A stretch of DNA of 60,821 bases from an archaeon. Its GTDB lineage: Archaea > Micrarchaeota > Micrarchaeia > Anstonellales > Anstonellaceae. The stretch covers positions 1-60,821 of the forward strand of contig JAGVHI010000018.1 in the NCBI GenBank assembly GCA_020056635.1, read 5' to 3'. Shown in pieces: positions 37,426-46,589 of the stretch (positions within the stretch are counted from its first letter, which is position 1; every line of letters begins with the position of its first letter). The position numbers and the translations under genes were made by a program. The notes beneath the pieces were generated by a model that did not search any database, was not told the DNA's origin, and saw only the letters and a program-made list of their open reading frames with translations.

Positions 37426-37860
37426 ATGGCGAACATGCCAAACTTTGAGAAGAAGCTCGTTGCAGTAGTGAACGGCTCGCTTGATACCGGAAAGGCCATG
37501 AACGCGCTTTCGCACGCGATGCTTGGGTTCGGAAAAGGTGTGATTTCGGATGAGGATGCACATTTGAACCGCTACGATGATGTGGATAATGGTGCGCACC
37601 CAAACATTTCCGAGATGGCGATTGTGGTGCTGCAAGCGAACAGTGATGAGATACGTGGGCTTCGAAAATTTGCAATTGAGAACAACTTGCAGTTCGTCGA
37701 TTTCGTAGACACAATGAGCGCTGGCGAGTACGAATATGAGTACCGGCTCACGAAAGGAAAGAAGGATTCCGAGCTTGAATATTGGTGCATTGTGCTGTTT
37801 GGGAAGAAGGAGATTGTGAGCAAGGGGACCGGAAAGCTGAAATTGTATAGGGGAAAATGA
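37426..37860 (+). CDS. DUF2000-like protein
   Basis: KKLVAVVNGSLDTGKAMNALSHAMLGFG pattern. Confidence 0.65.
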   Translation: MANMPNFEKKLVAVVNGSLDTGKAMNALSHAMLGFGKGVISDEDAHLNRYDDVDNGAHPNISEMAIVVLQANSDEIRGLRKFAIENNLQFVDFVDTMSAGEYEYEYRLTKGKKDSELEYWCIVLFGKKEIVSKGTGKLKLYRGK

Positions 37861-37875
37861 CGCCGTGCTCGCCGA

Positions 37876-37890
37876 TACCTATTTAAACCC
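37876..37890 (+). promoter_or_regulatory. Probable TATA box of the r-protein operon
   Basis: ACCTATTTAAACCCC ~25-30 nt upstream of the likely RNA start before the structured leader. Confidence 0.5.
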
Positions 37891-37911
37891 CTGTCGCAAT
37901 ATCTTCCATTT

Positions 37912-38062
37912 ACCTAATTACAGGGGTGACACTCCCGTGAATACGGGAAATCATCCATCGAGGGTTCGCGCATTTTTTCGCGCGCTCCCGAGAAGTCTGC
38001 CCTGTAAGTGTTTAGTTAGGTCACGTGATGCTTAGGGATTCAGTCCCTTAGGATAGGTAATC
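37912..38062 (+). ncRNA. Candidate structured leader RNA of the r-protein operon
   Basis: ACCTAA/TTAGGT (37912-37917/38016-38021), TTACAGGG/CCCTGTAA (37918-37925/38000-38007), internal TCCCGT-GAAT-ACGGGA and CGCGC/GCGCG hairpins, then a GGGA-TTCAG-TCCC hairpin before the rpl3 start. Confidence 0.5.
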
Positions 38063-38066
38063 TCAG

Positions 38067-39029
38067 ATGGCAAATGTGCACAAGCACAGGAAAGGCTCGC
38101 TTGCATTCCGCCCGCGAAAGAGGGCGGAGAGCCAGAAGCCGCGAATCGGCGCGTGGGCAGCGGATGCGACTAAGGGGCTGCTCGGGTTTGCAGGCTACAA
38201 GGCTGGGATGACGCATTTCTCTTATATTGATGACACTGAAACCCCGACAAAGGGGCTGGAAGTGTCCGCTGCCGCAACAGTTGTGGAAGCCCCGCCGATG
38301 TATGTTTATGGTGTAAGGGCGTACAAGCGGGGGATTTGCATCGGCGATGTGCTGTGCGATGATGCAAAAAAGCTGGAAGATATCGGGATAACAAAGCATC
38401 CTGAAAGTTCGAAGAATAAGGAAAAATTGAAAGCTGAGAATGTGGATGATGTTTTTGTGCTTGCATTCTCGCAACCCGAAAAGACCGGGTTTGGGAAAAA
38501 AAGCCCGGAGCCCATGGAGATTGCGGTGGGCGGTGGGGATGCTGCTGAAAAGCTGGAATTTGCTTTTTCTGTGCTTGGAAAGGAGGTTTCTGCAACTGAC
38601 GTTTTCAAGGCTGGGGAATTTGTTGACACTATATCCATTACTAAGGGGAAGGGCTGGCAGGGCGCGGTAAAGCGGTTCGGGGTCGCAAAGCAGAGGAGAA
38701 AGGCGACTGGAAGGGTAAGGCACGTTGGGACATTGGGCCCGTGGCACCCTGCATATGTCATGTACACAGTCCCTATGGCAGGGCAGATGGGGTATCATAA
38801 GAGAACTGCGCTCAATGCAAGAGTGATGCAGATTGGGAAACCTGAGGGCATAAACCCAAAAGGCGGCTTTCCCCACTATGGAGTGCTTAAGAATGATTAT
38901 ATTTTGCTCAAAGGGTCGGTCGGCGGGCCCCCAAAAAGATTGGTGAGGCTGAGAAAAGCGGTAAGGAAAGCAGGCATGAAAGTGGCAACTCCGGCAATAA
39001 AGGGAGTGTCATTGGTAAGCAAGCAGTAA
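38067..39029 (+). CDS. rpl3: Ribosomal protein uL3
   Basis: GKGWQGAVKRFGVAKQRRKATGRVRHVGTLGPWHP, GQMGYHKRTALNARV. Confidence 0.95.
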   Translation: MANVHKHRKGSLAFRPRKRAESQKPRIGAWAADATKGLLGFAGYKAGMTHFSYIDDTETPTKGLEVSAAATVVEAPPMYVYGVRAYKRGICIGDVLCDDAKKLEDIGITKHPESSKNKEKLKAENVDDVFVLAFSQPEKTGFGKKSPEPMEIAVGGGDAAEKLEFAFSVLGKEVSATDVFKAGEFVDTISITKGKGWQGAVKRFGVAKQRRKATGRVRHVGTLGPWHPAYVMYTVPMAGQMGYHKRTALNARVMQIGKPEGINPKGGFPHYGVLKNDYILLKGSVGGPPKRLVRLRKAVRKAGMKVATPAIKGVSLVSKQ

Positions 39030-39038
39030 GTGATATTT

Positions 39039-39827
39039 ATGAAGAGCGTTCAGATGGTTGGGATGGATGGGAAGCCCCAGGGTGAGCTTAAGCTGCCTTC
39101 GGTGTTCTCCACAGAGGTGAACGAGGGGCTTGTGGCGCGTGCCGCAATCTCCGACCAGACCAAAAAGTACCAGCCCAAGGGAAGCTACATCTGGGCAGGG
39201 CTGGAAACGTCTGCCAGATACAGGGGGAGAAAAGAGGACTACGGCTCAAATAAGAACCGGGGCATGGCAAAGCTGCCGCACGAAATCCAGCCTGGCGGAA
39301 AGTTCGGCAAAGTGAAGAGAATCCCGTCGGCTGTGAAGGGGCGCAGGGCGTTCCCGCCGAAAGTGGAAACGAGGATAATTGAGGAGATTAACAAAAAGGA
39401 GTATGCTGTTGCGTTAAAGAGCGCGATTGCGGCAACCGCAAACGAGAACCTGGTGAAGGCAAGGGGGCATGCGCTTGGGAGCGTGAAAGTGCCAATTGTC
39501 GTTTCAAAGGATGCGGAGAATGTGGCGAAGACAAAGGATGTGCAAAAGATGCTTCTTGCAATCGGGATTGGGGCTGATTTGGAGCGCGCGCGCAAGGTCC
39601 GCAGAAGGAGCGGAGTGGGCTCAAGAAAGGGCGGGAAGAGGTACCCCAAGAGCGCGATTGTGATTGCAACAAAGGATTCAAAATTGCTCAAAGCTGCGAG
39701 GAATATTGCAGGAGTGGATGTTGCGGATGTGGAAAAGCTAAGCGTGCTTTCGCTTGCTCCTGGCGCAAAGGCGGGGAGATTGGCGATTTACACGCAAGGG
39801 GCGATTGAGAAACTGTCTGCGATGTGA
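39039..39827 (+). CDS. rpl4: Ribosomal protein uL4
   Basis: Operon position and SGVGSRKGGKRYPKSAIVI, AIAATANENLVKARGH. Confidence 0.93.
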   Translation: MKSVQMVGMDGKPQGELKLPSVFSTEVNEGLVARAAISDQTKKYQPKGSYIWAGLETSARYRGRKEDYGSNKNRGMAKLPHEIQPGGKFGKVKRIPSAVKGRRAFPPKVETRIIEEINKKEYAVALKSAIAATANENLVKARGHALGSVKVPIVVSKDAENVAKTKDVQKMLLAIGIGADLERARKVRRRSGVGSRKGGKRYPKSAIVIATKDSKLLKAARNIAGVDVADVEKLSVLSLAPGAKAGRLAIYTQGAIEKLSAM

Positions 39828-39831
39828 GAAA

Positions 39832-40080
39832 ATGGCAATAATGTATCCAATCACAACGGAAAAGGCAATCGGCCTGGTGGAATTGCAGAACACCATACAG
39901 TTCGTGGTGGACATGAAGGCCACAAAGCCCGAAATAAAGAAGGAAGTGGAAGAGACCTTCTCCGTGAAAGTGCAGTCCGTGAACACCTATGTGACCCCCA
40001 AGGGGGAAAAGAGAGCGTACGTGAAGCTGAAAAAGGAGTTCAAGGCTGATGACATTGCGGCAAAGCTCAAGATGGTTTGA
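39832..40080 (+). CDS. rpl23: Ribosomal protein uL23
   Basis: YPITTEKAIGLVELQNTIQFVVD, VNTYVTPKGEKRAYVKL. Confidence 0.94.
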   Translation: MAIMYPITTEKAIGLVELQNTIQFVVDMKATKPEIKKEVEETFSVKVQSVNTYVTPKGEKRAYVKLKKEFKADDIAAKLKMV

Positions 40081-40085
40081 TAGAT

Positions 40086-40856
40086 ATGGGTAAGCTACTG
40101 AAACAGCAGAGGAGGGGCAAAGGTTCCCCGGCATACCGCGCGCCTAGCCACAGGTACAAGGTGGATTTGGTATACAGGCCGTATGATGAGTTGGAAAGGA
40201 CCGGCTTCATGCGCGGGCAGGTGCTTTCGTTTGTAGACGACCCAGGAAGGCATGCGGTGCTGATGGAAGTGCTGTTTGAGAACAGCCAGAAATCCATGCT
40301 CCTTGCGCCAGAGGGAATCGCAGTGGGAGACCATATGGGGACGGGTGGGGCTGGGACCAGCCTGGCGCTTGGCTCGGTGCTGCCGCTCTCAAAAATTCCG
40401 GACGGGGCTTACATTTACAATATTGAGATGAGGGCAGGGGACGGCGGAAGGCTGGTCCGCACGCCCGGCGCTTATGCAACAATCGTTTCAAGGGAAGGGA
40501 ACAAGGTGTTTGTGAGGCTCCCAAGCAAGGTGACCAAGGTGCTTTTGGATAAGTGCAGGGCGCAGCTTGGGATTGTCTGCGGCGGAGGCCGATTGGAGAG
40601 GCCGCTTATGAAGGCGGGAAATTCACACTACAAAAAGCACGCGCAGAACAGGAAATGGCCGGTGAACCGCGGAGTGCACATGTCAGCATATACCCACCCG
40701 TTCGGCGGAAAGCAGCACCACAAGGGGCGCGGGAGCGCAACTGCAAGGGGCGCGCCGCCTGGAAGGAAGGTCGGGCACATTGCCGCGCGCAGCACTGGCA
40801 GGAAGAAGGTGCATGTAGAGGAGCAGAAGCTCGAGCAGAGGCAGAGTTGGGAATAG
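40086..40856 (+). CDS. rpl2: Ribosomal protein uL2
   Basis: GNSHYKKHAQNRKWPVNRGVHMSAYTHPFGGKQHHKGRG. Confidence 0.95.
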   Translation: MGKLLKQQRRGKGSPAYRAPSHRYKVDLVYRPYDELERTGFMRGQVLSFVDDPGRHAVLMEVLFENSQKSMLLAPEGIAVGDHMGTGGAGTSLALGSVLPLSKIPDGAYIYNIEMRAGDGGRLVRTPGAYATIVSREGNKVFVRLPSKVTKVLLDKCRAQLGIVCGGGRLERPLMKAGNSHYKKHAQNRKWPVNRGVHMSAYTHPFGGKQHHKGRGSATARGAPPGRKVGHIAARSTGRKKVHVEEQKLEQRQSWE

Positions 40857-40870
40857 GCAGGCGATGGAAT

Positions 40871-41275
40871 ATGGTCAGGATAGAAAAGGTAAGGGGAAAG
40901 ACAGAGGCCGAGATGAAATCGCTCACAATCGAGCAGGCGATGCCGCTTTTCACTTCGCGCGCAAGAAGGGCAGTGAAGCGGGCGGTAAACAAGTCCATTG
41001 AATTCAAAAAATTGCTAAAGAAGGTTGCAAAACTTCAGAAGGCAGGCAAGGGGGAGAAGCCGATAAGGACGCAAGTAAGGGAAGCAGTCATTCTGCCTGA
41101 CTGGATCGGGCTTACGTTTGCAGTGCATGCCGGGAAGGAATGGAAACCGGTAAAGGTCACATTCGATAAAGTTGGGTACAGGCTAGGGGATTTCGCGCAC
41201 ACCACCGGGAGGGTATTGCACTCCGGGCCGGGAGTGGGCGCAACCCGCGGGTCGAAGTTCATCCCGCTCAAGTGA
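40871..41275 (+). CDS. rps19: Ribosomal protein uS19
   Basis: REAVILPDWIGLTFAVHAGKEWKPVKV, GATRGSKFIPLK. Confidence 0.94.
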   Translation: MVRIEKVRGKTEAEMKSLTIEQAMPLFTSRARRAVKRAVNKSIEFKKLLKKVAKLQKAGKGEKPIRTQVREAVILPDWIGLTFAVHAGKEWKPVKVTFDKVGYRLGDFAHTTGRVLHSGPGVGATRGSKFIPLK

Positions 41276-41280
41276 GCAAT

Positions 41281-41982
41281 ATGGAACACAACTATGCTTT
41301 CAAGGCAAACCGGCGCGGTCGCGTCGTTTCCCTAGCAAACGGCGGGGAGATGGCGAAAGCCAGCAAGCGCGGCGTAGACGCGTCGTACAAGGATTTGTGC
41401 GAAGTGTGCTCGAACGTGCGGGGCATGGATGCGCAGTCCGCGCTCGCGTTCCTTGAGCTTGCGGCAAAAAAAGAGGTTGCAATCAGGTTCTACCGGCACA
41501 ATGCGGGAATGGGGCACAGGAAGCAGCTGGGCGGCGCAAAAGGAGGCTGGCCAGTGAAATCCGTGAAAATTGTGAAAGAGGTGCTTGAGAACGCGATTGC
41601 AAATGGGAAGAGCCTTGCAAGCCCGTATGTCGCCCACATCCAGGCGAACAAGCAGGATATCCTGCCAAGGATGTCGCCGAAGGGAAGAAGGATGAGGATG
41701 GATTACGAGACTGCGTTTGTTGAGATTGTGCTCCTGGAACGGCCCGGGGCGAAGAAGGGGGCGGATGAGAAAAAAGCGAAACCGGAAAAGAAGGAAACTA
41801 AAACTGAAATGAAAATCGAAAAGGACAAGGTAGTGGTCAGCGAGAAGAAATCCGAAGAGGAGAAAGAGACTGAGCAGAAGAAAGAGGAAAAAGCGGCTGA
41901 AAAGCTGGCGCAGAAAGCCGAGGATGCGGCATCGAAGTCCGCAGTCCACACGTCTCAGCATGTTCCAAAGAAACCGATGTAG
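41281..41982 (+). CDS. rpl22: Ribosomal protein uL22 with charged C-terminal extension
   Basis: RRGRVVSLANGGEMAKAS...RFYRHNAGMGHRKQLGGAKGGWPVKSVKIV. Confidence 0.93.
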   Translation: MEHNYAFKANRRGRVVSLANGGEMAKASKRGVDASYKDLCEVCSNVRGMDAQSALAFLELAAKKEVAIRFYRHNAGMGHRKQLGGAKGGWPVKSVKIVKEVLENAIANGKSLASPYVAHIQANKQDILPRMSPKGRRMRMDYETAFVEIVLLERPGAKKGADEKKAKPEKKETKTEMKIEKDKVVVSEKKSEEEKETEQKKEEKAAEKLAQKAEDAASKSAVHTSQHVPKKPM

Positions 41983-41996
41983 ATTGAGGGGAAATA

Positions 41997-42737
41997 ATGG
42001 GAATAGAAAAGAAATTCATTGAGGATGCAATCACAAGGTACCGCGTGTCCAACTTCCTTGAGGGGGAGCTTGACAGGGCGGGCTTTTCGCGCGTGGACAT
42101 ACAGAGGACGCCGATGGTCACAAGAGTCGCAGTTGAGGTGACAAACCCGGGAAAAGTGATTGGGAAAAAGGGAAAGAGCATCCGGGACCTGACTGAGCTC
42201 ATACAAAGGGAATTCAAGATTGACAACCCGCAGATTTCGGTGATTGAGACCCCGAGGCCAGAGCTTGAGCCGAGGCTGATTGCGAAGAAAGCGTGCAGGT
42301 ACATTGAGATGGGCAAGAAAGTGCGCGCCATTTTGCACTTTTTGCTCCGCGACATCATGAGGAATGGGGCGCTTGGGGCGGAAATAGTAGCGTCGGGAAA
42401 GATTGCGGCAAAAGGCGCGCGCAGCAAGAAGTTTAGGGTGTTTGCGGGCTATATCCCGAAAGCCGGGGAGCCTGCAAGGCTTGTGGCAGAGGACCACGTT
42501 ACCGCTTACCCGAAGTCCGGGGCAATCGGGGTGCTGGTAAGGATAGTGCTTCCGGGCACCGTGTTCCCGGACAAGAAGCCAGTTGCAAAGATTGAGATTC
42601 CGAAAATCATCGCAAGCGCCGCGGACGTGACTGACAGGACTCCGCGCGAGGCGACTGGGGAGGAGAAAAAGCAGATTACTGCGCCCCCGAAGCGGGAGTT
42701 TGACAGGAGAAGGGGGCCGCCAAGAAGGAGAAGGTAA
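41997..42737 (+). CDS. rps3: Ribosomal protein uS3
   Basis: FLEGELDRAGFSRVDIQRTPMVTRVAVEVTNPGKVIGKKGKSIRDLTE KH domain. Confidence 0.95.
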   Translation: MGIEKKFIEDAITRYRVSNFLEGELDRAGFSRVDIQRTPMVTRVAVEVTNPGKVIGKKGKSIRDLTELIQREFKIDNPQISVIETPRPELEPRLIAKKACRYIEMGKKVRAILHFLLRDIMRNGALGAEIVASGKIAAKGARSKKFRVFAGYIPKAGEPARLVAEDHVTAYPKSGAIGVLVRIVLPGTVFPDKKPVAKIEIPKIIASAADVTDRTPREATGEEKKQITAPPKREFDRRRGPPRRRR

Positions 42738-42742
42738 TTGGA

Positions 42743-42985
42743 ATGGCAATACTAAGGTCCAATCAGATCCGGGAAATGGCAGATGCGGAAGCCGCAGCGA
42801 AGCTCACTGAAGTGAAAAACGAGCTTTCGCTTGAGAGGGGAAGGGTAAGGCGCGGAGGGAAATCGACGAACTCGGGCCGGATTTCCGAGCTTGCGCGCAC
42901 AGTTGCAAGGATGATGACAATCATGCACGAAAAGAAGAAGGGAATCGTGCGGAAGATAAGGGAGAGAAAAAAGAAAACAGGATGA
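42743..42985 (+). CDS. rpl29: Ribosomal protein uL29
   Basis: NQIREMADAEAAAKLTEVKNELSLERGRVRRGG. Confidence 0.9.
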   Translation: MAILRSNQIREMADAEAAAKLTEVKNELSLERGRVRRGGKSTNSGRISELARTVARMMTIMHEKKKGIVRKIRERKKKTG

Positions 42986-42991
42986 GGAGGA

Positions 42992-43330
42992 TTGAGTGGA
43001 TTGGCAGAACTTTGCCCGAAATGCGGACTGATGAAGGAGATATGTGCCTGCGACATTCTCGAAAAGGAGGATGTGCAGAAAATCAGGGCGTTTGCAACCA
43101 AGAAAAACTTCCGCAAGCTCGTGACCATTGTCGAGGGGCTGGATGAGGCGCGGCTTGAGAAGACCGCAAAGGAGCTCAAGACAAGGCTTGCGTGCGGCGG
43201 GACTGCCAAGGATGGGATCATAGTGCTGCAGGGGGACCACACAGGCAAGCTCAAGAAAATGCTGGTGGACATCGGGTACCCCGAAGGGAGCATCACAGTG
43301 GTGCCGTACGTGAATGAGAGAAGGAGATGA
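42992..43330 (+). CDS. Translation initiation factor aIF1 (SUI1)
   Basis: LCPKCGLMKEICACD, KKNFRKLVTIVEGL, LACGGTAKDGIIVLQGDH. Confidence 0.92.
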   Translation: MSGLAELCPKCGLMKEICACDILEKEDVQKIRAFATKKNFRKLVTIVEGLDEARLEKTAKELKTRLACGGTAKDGIIVLQGDHTGKLKKMLVDIGYPEGSITVVPYVNERRR

Positions 43331-43602
43331 TTGCAAAAATGAGGGAAATCGAAGTGCACGAACTGATCGGGCTGAGTGTGAAAGTCGTGAAAGCGGCTTC
43401 ATTGGACCTGGTTGGGGTATCCGGCGTGGTGGTCGACGAGACCAAGAACACGCTTGTGGTGCAAACCAAATCAGGCGGGAAAATTGTGCCCAAGGAGGGA
43501 AGCACGTTCGAATTCCAATTCAGGGGGAAATCGGAACTATTGGACGGGGGAAGAATTTGCTTTCGCCCGGAAGACCGGCTGAAAAAAGTGAAAAAGGGAT
43601 GA
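43327..43602 (+). CDS. rnp1: RNase P protein component 1 (Rpp29)
   Basis: HELIGLSVKVVKAASLDLVGVSGVVVDETKNTLVVQT; operon position. Confidence 0.88.
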   Translation: MIAKMREIEVHELIGLSVKVVKAASLDLVGVSGVVVDETKNTLVVQTKSGGKIVPKEGSTFEFQFRGKSELLDGGRICFRPEDRLKKVKKG

Positions 43603-43605
43603 AGT

Positions 43606-44007
43606 ATGGTTGCAGTTGAAAACGAAAAGGGAACGCAGAACGCCTCGCGGCCGCTCTCGCTTCGCGGGCATGTGACCGAGGGGACAGTGGTTTCGGACAA
43701 GAACAAGCTCACAGTGATTGTGGAGAAGCCCACGCTCACGTACATCTCAAAGTACAAGCGATATGCACGGACGCATTCGCGGATTCCGGCGCACAACCCG
43801 CTTGAGATCGGCGCAAAGCTCGGGGACCTGGTGAAGATTGCCGAATGCAGGCGCATCTCAAAGACCAAGGCATGGATCGTGACTGAGATTGTGCGCAAAG
43901 CGGGCGAGCTTGAGGCGGTCCAGGCATCAAAGATTGAGAAGAAGCGCGAGGAGCGGGTGCAGAAGAGGCACAAGGAAGAGGAAAAAGGCGGGGAGAAGAA
44001 GGAGTAA
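43606..44007 (+). CDS. rps17: Ribosomal protein uS17
   Basis: LRGHVTEGTVVSDKNKLTVIVEKPTLTYISKYKRYARTHSRIPAHNP. Confidence 0.93.
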   Translation: MVAVENEKGTQNASRPLSLRGHVTEGTVVSDKNKLTVIVEKPTLTYISKYKRYARTHSRIPAHNPLEIGAKLGDLVKIAECRRISKTKAWIVTEIVRKAGELEAVQASKIEKKREERVQKRHKEEEKGGEKKE

Positions 44008-44030
44008 ACAGTCATAGTGGCGTGGTTTGC

Positions 44031-44429
44031 ATGAAAGGATTGGGCTCAACCGTAACAAAGGCGATTTGCGTTGGCACGCAGCTTGTGTGCAACGACAACT
44101 CCGGCGCCAAGATAGTCGAGGTCATAGGCGTTGACGGGTACCGCGCAAAGCGCGGCATGATTCCCAAGGCAGGCGTGTCAGAGGTAGTCACTTGCGCAGT
44201 CAAGAAAGGGACGCAGGCAATGAAGAAGAAAGTGGTCAAGGCAGTCATAGTCCGGCAGAGAAAGGAATTCAGAAGGCCTAACGGCACCCGGATTTCATTT
44301 GAGGACAATGCAGCAGTGCTGGTGGACGACCAGGGACTGCCTGTCGGAACGGAGATCAAGGGTGCAGTGGCGCGCGAGGTTGCCGACCGGTTCCCGAAAG
44401 TGGCCGCGATTGCAGCAGCAGTAGTGTAA
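44031..44429 (+). CDS. rpl14: Ribosomal protein uL14
   Basis: VGTQLVCNDNSGAKIVEVIGV, IVRQRKEFRRPNGTRISFEDNAAVLVDDQGLPVGTEIKGAVAREV. Confidence 0.95.
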   Translation: MKGLGSTVTKAICVGTQLVCNDNSGAKIVEVIGVDGYRAKRGMIPKAGVSEVVTCAVKKGTQAMKKKVVKAVIVRQRKEFRRPNGTRISFEDNAAVLVDDQGLPVGTEIKGAVAREVADRFPKVAAIAAAVV

Positions 44430-44441
44430 GATGTGATAGTT

Positions 44442-44765
44442 ATGCAGAAAACAACACAGCCAAGGAAGCAGAGGAAAAGGAGGGCCCTTGCGCCCATGCA
44501 CATCCGAAAGAAGCTCATGTGCGCGAATGTGGCAAAGGAATTGCGGGCTGCGCTTGGCGGGCGCTCGTCTACTGTGCACAAAGGGGACAGGGTGAAAGTG
44601 CTTGTGGGCAGGAAAAAGGGGCACACTGGAAAAGTGATACGCTGCGATTACAATGACCTGAAAGTGTACATCGAAGGGCTAAGCGCGCGCAATGCGAAGG
44701 GAACTGAGAAGCTGATCCCAGTCGCGCCGTGCAACGTGCAGATAATCGAGAGGGAGAAGCAGTAA
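44442..44765 (+). CDS. rpl24: Ribosomal protein uL24
   Basis: RKKLMCANVAKELRA, VHKGDRVKVLVGRKKGHTGKVI. Confidence 0.93.
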   Translation: MQKTTQPRKQRKRRALAPMHIRKKLMCANVAKELRAALGGRSSTVHKGDRVKVLVGRKKGHTGKVIRCDYNDLKVYIEGLSARNAKGTEKLIPVAPCNVQIIEREKQ

Positions 44766-44776
44766 GGTGGATGATT

Positions 44777-45475
44777 ATGGCAAGAAAAGGACCGTCAAAG
44801 CACCTGGCGCGGCTCACAGTCCCGGCAAGCCTGCCAGTAAAAGGGAAGAAGCAGAACATGTGGCTCTCAATGCCACGGCCCGGGCCTCACAAGAAGCACG
44901 AGAGCATCACCCTGCTGGTGCTGCTTAGGGATGTGATCGGGATTGCAAAGAACGCATACGAGGCAAAGAATGCAATCAAGTCCGGCTTTGTGCTTGTGGA
45001 TGGGAGGAGAGTGAATGACGAGAGGATCCCAATCGGGCTCATGGATGTAATTGCGTTCCCTGCGGAGAAGAAAGCGTATGAGATGGTGATTAGGAAGGGG
45101 AAGATGGTCCCGGTGCAGCACGAGGCAAAGCACCAGAAGCTCTGCAAGGTGGTTGGCAAGCACACCATTGCGGGCGGGAAAACGGTGCTAACACTGCATG
45201 ATGGCAGGAACTGCCTTGCGGACGACAAGATATCAGTGGGGGACTCAGTCACGTTTGATTTTGTCGGGAAGAAGATAACCGCGGTGCACAAGCTTGCGCC
45301 CGGCTGCCGCTGTCTTGTGGTGGACGGAAAGCACGCAGGCGCGGTCGCAGAGCTTGAGTCTGTGCTCGAGAGGAAGGGCTCGATGGGCAACGATGCAAAG
45401 ATGAAGGGAGAAACAGGAGAGTTCATCACCGCATTGAAGTACCTGTTCGTGGTGGATGAGAAGTTCAAGCAGTGA
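44777..45475 (+). CDS. rps4e: Ribosomal protein eS4
   Basis: MARKGPSKHLARLTVPASLPVKGKKQNMWLSMPRPGPHKKHESITLLVLLRDVI. Confidence 0.95.
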   Translation: MARKGPSKHLARLTVPASLPVKGKKQNMWLSMPRPGPHKKHESITLLVLLRDVIGIAKNAYEAKNAIKSGFVLVDGRRVNDERIPIGLMDVIAFPAEKKAYEMVIRKGKMVPVQHEAKHQKLCKVVGKHTIAGGKTVLTLHDGRNCLADDKISVGDSVTFDFVGKKITAVHKLAPGCRCLVVDGKHAGAVAELESVLERKGSMGNDAKMKGETGEFITALKYLFVVDEKFKQ

Positions 45476-45499
45476 ATCATAATTGAGTAGGGATGGAAC

Positions 45500-46015
45500 A
45501 TGGAAAGCAACCCGATGAAGGAAGTGGGAATCGAAAAGGTCACGCTGAACATCGGCGTGGGCGGAGCAGGAGCTGCGCTTGAGAACGCAAAAGTGCTCCT
45601 TGAGAGGCTCACCGGGAGGAAGGCAGTGAACACGCTTGCAAGGGTGCGAAACCCAGTATTCAAAATAAAGCGGGGCGACCCGATTGGCGCAAAAGTGACG
45701 ATTCGGGGCACAGACGCGCTCGAATTTGCGAAAAAGGCGCTTGTTGCGCGCGACGGGAAGCTCTCGGGCAGGAGCTTTGACCGGACTGGGAATTTCTCAT
45801 TCGGGGTCCCGGAGTACATTGATTTCCCAGGCGCGAAGTACGACCCGAAAATCGGAATCATTGGGTTTGATGTGTGCGTCACGCTGCGCAGGAAGGGCGG
45901 CTATAGGATTGTAAAGAGGAGGAGGGCCGCATCCAGGATAGGGAGGCATCATGTGGTGACAAAGGACGAGGCAATTTCATTTGCGCAAGCCCGCTTGGGC
46001 GCGCAGGTTTCATGA
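45500..46015 (+). CDS. rpl5: Ribosomal protein uL5
   Basis: IEKVTLNIGVGGAGAALENAKVLLERLTGRKAVNT, GVPEYIDFPGAKYDPKIGIIGFDVCVTL. Confidence 0.95.
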   Translation: MESNPMKEVGIEKVTLNIGVGGAGAALENAKVLLERLTGRKAVNTLARVRNPVFKIKRGDPIGAKVTIRGTDALEFAKKALVARDGKLSGRSFDRTGNFSFGVPEYIDFPGAKYDPKIGIIGFDVCVTLRRKGGYRIVKRRRAASRIGRHHVVTKDEAISFAQARLGAQVS

Positions 46016-46024
46016 GGTGTAGGG

Positions 46025-46180
46025 ATGGCCATTGCACTTGAACACAGATACAAGGGAAAGGGGAAGAGGAAATGCCGGTTCTGCGGCGGGGCGCGCGGGC
46101 TGATCCGCTCGTACGGGCTGCAGACATGCCGAAGATGCTTTAGGGAAGTAGGGGAAGAGATAGGGTTCAGGAAATATTGA
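46025..46180 (+). CDS. rps14: Ribosomal protein uS14 (below track length cutoff)
   Basis: Manual translation [51 protein letters not shown]. Confidence 0.93.
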   Translation: MAIALEHRYKGKGKRKCRFCGGARGLIRSYGLQTCRRCFREVGEEIGFRKY

Positions 46181-46192
46181 AGGGATGATGAT

Positions 46193-46579
46193 ATGACAAA
46201 TGATCCACTCGCAGACGCGCTCAACACAATAAAGACCCATGAGATGTACGGGATGAAGGAGTGCGTAGTTCGGCCTTCTAGGCTTGTGCGCGAAACTCTC
46301 CGCATACTCCAGGTCCGCGGCTACGTCGGCGAGTTTGAATATGTGGATGACGGGAGAAGCGGGTTCTTCAAAGTGAGGCTGCTTGGGAAAATCAACCAGA
46401 CAGGGTGCATAAAGCCCCGGTTCCCTGTGAAAAAGGGGGAATGGAGCGGCTGGGAGCAGAAATTCATCCCTGGGGAGGGATTCGGATTCCTCATAGTTTC
46501 AACCCCCAAGGGGCTGATGACTAATGAGGAGGCAAAGTCCCAGAATTCAGGCGGAAGATTGATTGCATTCGTATATTGA
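46193..46579 (+). CDS. rps8: Ribosomal protein uS8
   Basis: TNDPLADALNTIKTHEM..., GFLIVSTPKGLMTNEEAKSQNSGGRLIAFVY. Confidence 0.94.
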   Translation: MTNDPLADALNTIKTHEMYGMKECVVRPSRLVRETLRILQVRGYVGEFEYVDDGRSGFFKVRLLGKINQTGCIKPRFPVKKGEWSGWEQKFIPGEGFGFLIVSTPKGLMTNEEAKSQNSGGRLIAFVY

Positions 46580-46589
46580 AGTGAGCTAC

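Noticed and set aside
37912-38021. Leader before rpl3 as a tRNA or SRP RNA
   Set aside because: No cloverleaf with a T-loop motif and too short for SRP RNA; kept only as a structured leader candidate.
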